From: an uncultured Cellvibrio sp.
GTDB lineage: Bacteria; Pseudomonadota; Gammaproteobacteria; Pseudomonadales; Cellvibrionaceae
Assembly (NCBI GenBank): GCA_946481095.1
Contig: CAMLML010000016.1
Location: forward strand, 1 to 63,979
Reading direction: 5' to 3'
Length of the DNA: 63,979 nt
The notes beneath the pieces were generated by a model. That model had not been told where the DNA came from. It made no database searches and was given only the letters and a program-made list of their open reading frames with translations. The position numbers and the translations under genes are program-made. Of the stretch, positions 60,115-63,979 are shown piece by piece (position 1 is the stretch's first letter; every line of letters begins with the position of its first letter).

Positions 60115-61812
60115 TTAGTTACAAACACTGCCTGTCACAGCCGGAACCTGGGCGGAGCCATTATTTTTGGTGCCCTGGAATCCAAACTCGACTGTTTGGC
60201 CGGGTTGGATGCTGGAGTTCCAGCTTAGTCCTGTCGCCGAGTAGGGATTGCTACCGGAAAGAGTCGCATTCCAGCTATTGCTGATACGGGTGCTATCGGT
60301 GTAATTCCAGGTGACATTCCACCCGTTAATCGCACTGGTGCCGTTGTTACGGATACGGATTGCCCCCGTGAAACCTGATCCCCAGTCATTGGTGATCACA
60401 TAACTGCAATTAGCGGTGTTGCTGGCAACCGAAGAACTTGAGCGCGATGAAGAGGACGAACGTGAAGAAGAACTGGAGCGCGATAAAGAGCTGGAACGGC
60501 TCGTACTGGAGACAGAAGAACTTCTGCTGGAAGAAACCACAGAGCTTCTGGATGAGCTTGAACTGGAAGAAGTTGCCGTTCCTTCACTCACAAAAGTGGC
60601 AATACTTTGCGGCTCGACATAGACAGTCGCTGCACCATTATTCAATCGGGTGGTGCCGCCGTATCCCACATTGAGCGTTGATGAGGTGCTGTACTTGACC
60701 AGATTACCTATGCTGGCATTTTGCAGTGTCAGGTTCAGGCCGCGTGAAGAGGTTCCGGTGTTGACGGCTACAATGACGATTTTATTGTCAGGGCCTTTGA
60801 ATGCTGTAACGGCAACATCCGAGTAAGGTTTTTCAGTGGCGCCGATACGCTTGAAACCGGGGCGAACATAACGTGCATATTGCGACATGATGTAACCACG
60901 TTTGCTTACCTGGCCATTTTCTTTAATAAAGCCGTAAGAGCGACGGATATACCACCAGATATACGCATTGAAATTGGCCACCATGCTGCGGTGCAATTCG
61001 GTACCTACATCCAATGCCAGGGGCCAGACGTCAGCATCACTTTTACTGTCGGTGTAATGTTCCGTCATCCAGACTTCTTTACCTTTGCTGCGTGCCAGCG
61101 GGTAATCCTGGGGAACAGCACCATAAAGATGACCGGCAATAATGTCGGCGTGTTGCACAGCGGTGGGGCTGTTGAGTACGGGATCCGTAAAACGTTTGGC
61201 AAAACCTACCGCTTCACCCACAGTCACCTTGATGTTGGAACCAAAACGCGACCCCTGTGCATTCAGGAAGTTAACAAAATCATCGCCAGACCAATCGCAA
61301 GACTCGTAATCCGGGTGCCAGTCAGGTTCATTTTGTACAGAGACTGTATAAAGAGGCGCACCGTTGCGGGACATAAAGTCCACAAAATTCAACAGGTGAG
61401 TTGCATAGTCACCGTAATATTCGGGTTTTAACTTGCCGCCATTGATCAGGCTGTTGTTGGTTTTCATATGTGCCGGTGGCGACCAGGGTGTTGCCAGAAG
61501 CTTGGCACCCAGCTGACGCGCACGGACTGCAGCAGGTACCTGGATATTCCAAGCGGCCGAGTTGGGATCAATGCGCATCCGCATAATACTCAAACCCAAT
61601 TGGCCTTCGCCGCTGCCAAAAGCGGTGTCAATTTGCGAACTGGTCAAATCACCGATCCAGCCGACACCGTTCATGCCACCAAAACCGGTAATGGTTTGGT
61701 ACTCGGTTGCCGCATTAATGGTGACGGATTGTGCAAAAACCTGAGTGCTGATGAACAGACAGGTTCCGGCAAAAAGCCGCAAACAGTTAAACAAGTTTGG
61801 TCGGAAATTCAT
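60115..61812 (-). CDS. GH30 (subfamily 8-like) glucuronoxylanase with C-terminal CBM2
   Basis: 565 aa, secreted. Signal peptide (FISTQVFA), GH30 domain (about 28-410), Ser/Arg linker, then a C-terminal CBM2 (about 470-565). Acid/base Glu162 lies in VSVQNEPDW and nucleophile Glu251 in WMTEHYTDS. The segment WWYIRRSYG followed by SKRGY matches the arginine region that binds the glucuronate side chain in GH30_8, so endo-glucuronoxylanase is the likely activity. Unlike the four downstream enzymes the CBM2 is at the C-terminus. First gene of the operon. Confidence 0.92.
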   Translation of the reverse strand: MNFRPNLFNCLRLFAGTCLFISTQVFAQSVTINAATEYQTITGFGGMNGVGWIGDLTSSQIDTAFGSGEGQLGLSIMRMRIDPNSAAWNIQVPAAVRARQLGAKLLATPWSPPAHMKTNNSLINGGKLKPEYYGDYATHLLNFVDFMSRNGAPLYTVSVQNEPDWHPDYESCDWSGDDFVNFLNAQGSRFGSNIKVTVGEAVGFAKRFTDPVLNSPTAVQHADIIAGHLYGAVPQDYPLARSKGKEVWMTEHYTDSKSDADVWPLALDVGTELHRSMVANFNAYIWWYIRRSYGFIKENGQVSKRGYIMSQYARYVRPGFKRIGATEKPYSDVAVTAFKGPDNKIVIVAVNTGTSSRGLNLTLQNASIGNLVKYSTSSTLNVGYGGTTRLNNGAATVYVEPQSIATFVSEGTATSSSSSSSRSSVVSSSRSSSVSSTSRSSSLSRSSSSSRSSSSSRSSSSVASNTANCSYVITNDWGSGFTGAIRIRNNGTSAINGWNVTWNYTDSTRISNSWNATLSGSNPYSATGLSWNSSIQPGQTVEFGFQGTKNNGSAQVPAVTGSVCN

Positions 61813-62035
61813 TTTTCTTACCCTTTATGACTTATTAGTAGAAGGCACGGCCGATGATTCGAGTTGTCGGCAGTTGAATTAAAAACGCAGGCAAGAATAT
61901 GAAAATCGCAAGGCGACTAATTGCAGTTTCGGTAGGATTTTTATAAAACAGCAGGGAGTTAAAGAGTTTATGTAATTAATTTAATGATTTTTTCGTCAAA
62001 AAAAGCACAATGTGAACCACTTAACTCCCAATTCA

Positions 62036-62048
62036 TGAAGCGCTTCCA
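62036..62048. promoter_or_regulatory. LacI-family operator upstream of the xylan operon
   Basis: TGAAGCGCTTCCA (its complement TGGAAGCGCTTCA) is centred on the AAGCGCTT palindrome typical of LacI/GalR operators. It lies about 225 bases upstream of the GH30 start. In the 61813-62192 gap (380 bases) a TTGACG (61999-61994, minus strand) is a possible -35; the rest is AT-rich with no other clear element. Confidence 0.6.
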
Positions 62049-62160
62049 TGCGATATGAATCACTAAAAAAACGATTGGAAAAGAAAGGGATTGTTATCAG
62101 GTTAAATTAAATAATATTTTTAAGATTTTTTGTTGCAGCTTTCCGTTTGATAAATACCAT

Positions 62161-62183
62161 CGATAACCCGTCGTGAGTTATCG
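62161..62183. terminator. Hairpin at the 3' end of the AraC-type gene
   Basis: CGATAAC/GTTATCG stem with a nine-base loop, ten bases after the regulator's stop. It lacks a clear T-run on the minus strand, so termination would be weak. Confidence 0.35.
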
Positions 62184-62192
62184 ATTGGTTTT

Positions 62193-63359
62193 CTATATTT
62201 CATCCGTCTCTTTTGAAAGGTATAAATCTTTAAATGTTTTTGGCGCGCAACCGTATTCATTTTTAAATAGTTTGTTGAAATAGGAGACGTTGTTATAGCC
62301 TACGGAATAGGCGATTTCCGAAACATTGGCGTCAGGGTTTTCAGATAACAATCTGGCTGCTTCGGTAAGTCGCAATTTATTGAGATAAGCCGTAAAAGTG
62401 AGACCCAGTTCCTCTTTTAAAATATCGTTGATTTTAGTGCGATTGATTCCCAGTGCAGCAGCAGCACCTTCAAGGCTTAAATCCGGGTTGGCGTACTCGG
62501 TTGCCACAAAACGCAAGACAGAACTTTTTTCCTTATCTTTTTGCGGTTCAATCGATAATTTTTTGTACGCGATAAAAGGTTGATCCTGTTTGACCCGCTC
62601 TTTCATTTCGAATGTCAAAACGGTTACGTAGCGACGAACCAACCACACAAAAAATATTATCCACAAACATAAACTCAATCCCGCTGTTGCATAAATAAAG
62701 CGTGAATCAGTTCCCGTTAATTTCACATCGGTCAATTTCACATGCGATGGTGTATTAAGCGGGCTTTGCAAAGAGTTTACCCAGGCAAACCCCATGGTTT
62801 TATCCAGGCGATAACCCGTCTCACTGAAATCATAACCATGACGACCAAGCCACCAATGAGGTGTGTCCAGATCATCAAAATTGATATTCACTGTGGCCCA
62901 GTGGCTATCGCAAGAAAATGCAGTGGATGAAACCCGGCGCGATGCCATGTCGTTCAAGTTGGTGACCTTGTCATCAAAACTGAAGAGTACAAACAACAAT
63001 ACATTTTTTGGCGTGCAGAGTATTTGAAAGGAAACTCCCGTATAACGTGACAAATCAATTTGCACAAATGATTGGATGGGATCTACGAAATAAGTGGAAT
63101 AGTGTGTGTAGGGAAAAGGTTTTTCCGGATCCAGAAAAAAATCATATTCCACTGTTCCTACTTCATTCTTGAGTATCAGTTGGGTTTTACCTTGTGGAGT
63201 CTTGGGTTCTATAGCGGAAGCCCAGAGAAAAGCTTCGTCTCGCGCAGGAAACAGTGAGGCATTAAGCCGGGATTTGACGACACCCAGATAATTGATGGCA
63301 ATTGTGGACAGTATCAAGCCTAATAAGGCGAGGGTCGCGTTTCGATAAAACCTTAACAT
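62193..63359 (-). CDS. Membrane-anchored AraC-family regulator with extracytoplasmic domain
   Basis: 388 aa from the ATG at 63359; a TTG at 63437 is a poorer choice. Helix 1 (TLALLGLILSTIAINYLGVV), a 190-residue extracytoplasmic beta-rich domain, helix 2 (ATAGLSLCLWIIFFVWLVRR), then a C-terminal AraC DNA-binding domain (ALGINRTKINDILKEELGLT, ENPDANVSEIAYSVGYNNVS, YFNKLFKNEYGCAPK). It would be a one-component transmembrane sensor, most simply sensing xylan or cellulose breakdown products and acting on the flanking operon and GH5 gene. Confidence 0.85.
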   Translation of the reverse strand: MLRFYRNATLALLGLILSTIAINYLGVVKSRLNASLFPARDEAFLWASAIEPKTPQGKTQLILKNEVGTVEYDFFLDPEKPFPYTHYSTYFVDPIQSFVQIDLSRYTGVSFQILCTPKNVLLFVLFSFDDKVTNLNDMASRRVSSTAFSCDSHWATVNINFDDLDTPHWWLGRHGYDFSETGYRLDKTMGFAWVNSLQSPLNTPSHVKLTDVKLTGTDSRFIYATAGLSLCLWIIFFVWLVRRYVTVLTFEMKERVKQDQPFIAYKKLSIEPQKDKEKSSVLRFVATEYANPDLSLEGAAAALGINRTKINDILKEELGLTFTAYLNKLRLTEAARLLSENPDANVSEIAYSVGYNNVSYFNKLFKNEYGCAPKTFKDLYLSKETDEI

Positions 63360-63469
63360 GTTTGCCCAATGATTATTCTGATAGGGGATTTGGCTGGCGA
63401 AAGCTATCCCAATGCCGAATAAAAGACAATTACCCAAAGAGTTTTTGTTAAGAAATGTAGACCTTTACT

Positions 63470-63530
63470 GATTGAATGGTTAAGACGGATGCCTATTTTT
63501 GCGACACTGGTTTAATATGGTCATTCAGTC
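63470..63530. promoter_or_regulatory. Inverted repeat in the AraC-GH5 gap
   Basis: GATTGAATG (63470-63478) and CATTCAGTC (63522-63530) are inverse repeats with one mismatch, 43 bases apart, in the shared upstream region of the regulator and GH5 genes. Binding by the AraC protein is possible but unproven. Confidence 0.3.
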
Positions 63531-63558
63531 AATAACCTAATAATGATAAGAGTGTTTT

Positions 63559-63979
63559 ATGAATCTGACCAAGACGTTAATTGCATTGGCTCTGACATCA
63601 TCCCTGATTGCTTGTGGTGGTGGCGGCGGTGGAGGAAGCAAACCGGCATCATCCAGTAAGGTGTCTTCAAGCTTGAGTAGCTCAATCTCATCAAGCTCAA
63701 ATTCGGTGTCTTCATCCGTATCCAGTTCGGTATCTGTTTCATCTTCGATATCCAGTTCAATTTCAAGCTCGCTATCCAGTTCATCACACGCAAGTTCGAT
63801 TTCCAGCTTATCCAATAGCTCATCATCAGCCAGTTCTACACCCGTTGGATTGATTTTTCGTGGTGTAAGTTTAGCGGGAGCAGAATTTGGTGAAATCAAT
63901 TTGCCTGGCACTTATCTGACAGATTACATCTACCCGGATCAATCCGAAGTTGATTACTTCAAAGGCAAGAATATGAGTA
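63559..63979 (+). CDS. GH5-type cellulase lipoprotein, N-terminal part (runs off the right edge)
   Basis: 140 codons visible. Lipobox SSLIAC followed by a Gly run, then a Ser-rich linker of about 70 residues, then the start of a glycosidase domain (FRGVSLAGAEFGEINLPGTY, DYIYPDQSEVDYFKGKNM), which resembles GH5 endoglucanases. The lipid anchor plus long Ser linker implies an enzyme held at the cell surface. Divergent from the AraC-type gene. Confidence 0.85.
   Translation, partial: MNLTKTLIALALTSSLIACGGGGGGGSKPASSSKVSSSLSSSISSSSNSVSSSVSSSVSVSSSISSSISSSLSSSSHASSISSLSNSSSSASSTPVGLIFRGVSLAGAEFGEINLPGTYLTDYIYPDQSEVDYFKGKNMS

Noticed and set aside
63537..63911. Long acidic minus-strand frame opposite the GH5 gene
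   Set aside because: It is the antisense of the poly-Ser linker codons (Asp/Glu/Leu-rich), a known artefact of such linkers; similar frames lie opposite the other linkers.

Overview
The window is a contiguous piece of a gammaproteobacterial chromosome, most likely a Cellvibrio or close relative. Two things point there. The replication-origin and housekeeping block (gyrB-recF-dnaN-dnaA / rpmH-rnpA-yidD-yidC-mnmE-mnmG-rsmG-parA-parB-atpIBEFHAGDC-glmU) has gammaproteobacterial gene order. The right end encodes secreted xylan-degrading enzymes built from CBM2 modules joined by long Ser/Arg-Ser linkers, which is typical of Cellvibrio. No rRNA, tRNA, insertion sequence, prophage or CRISPR array was seen. 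These calls rest on reading sequence and motifs only; no database search was run.

Bases 1-9350, all on the minus strand: the 5' part of amtB with a near-perfect sigma-54 promoter; an uncharacterised pair made of a TPR-tailed rhomboid protease and a zinc-finger/membrane/TPR protein; a lipoprotein trio (CsgG-like, DUF4810, DUF799/GNA1162); a small Dabb-domain protein; dxs; and an EamA exporter with three copies of an operator-like box around its promoter.

Bases 9350-35100: the origin region. gyrB, recF, dnaN and dnaA lie on the minus strand. rpmH through glmU lie on the plus strand, apart from one small membrane-protein gene on the minus strand between mnmE and mnmG. DnaA-box-like sequences occur in the dnaA-rpmH gap and again upstream of mnmG. 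Two parS-like sites lie inside recF, about 11 kb from the parAB genes. dinD is inserted between atpC and glmU, which are usually neighbours.

Bases 35100-52300, accessory: a CE2-type esterase lipoprotein; a sensor kinase/response regulator pair facing a secreted NTF2-like protein; an XRE-2TM regulator preceded by four tandem 11-bp repeats; a Gld-like ABC system (ATPase, fused permease/GldG-like protein, DUF4340 protein); a diguanylate cyclase; a 3-mercaptopyruvate sulfurtransferase; three oxidoreductases divergent from a TetR regulator over a twin operator; a CHAP-type amidase without a signal peptide; and a four-helix membrane protein.

Bases 52400-63979: a five-gene minus-strand xylan operon in transcription order GH30 glucuronoxylanase, GH43, GH10 xylanase, GH62 arabinofuranosidase, CE1 feruloyl esterase. 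A LacI-type operator lies upstream of its first gene. Next to it is a membrane-anchored AraC-type regulator, divergent from a GH5 lipoprotein that runs off the window. Together these enzymes would cut the glucuronoarabinoxylan backbone and remove arabinose and ferulate. A 290-bp CBM2 segment is identical between the GH10 and GH62 genes, which implies recent gene conversion or module duplication.
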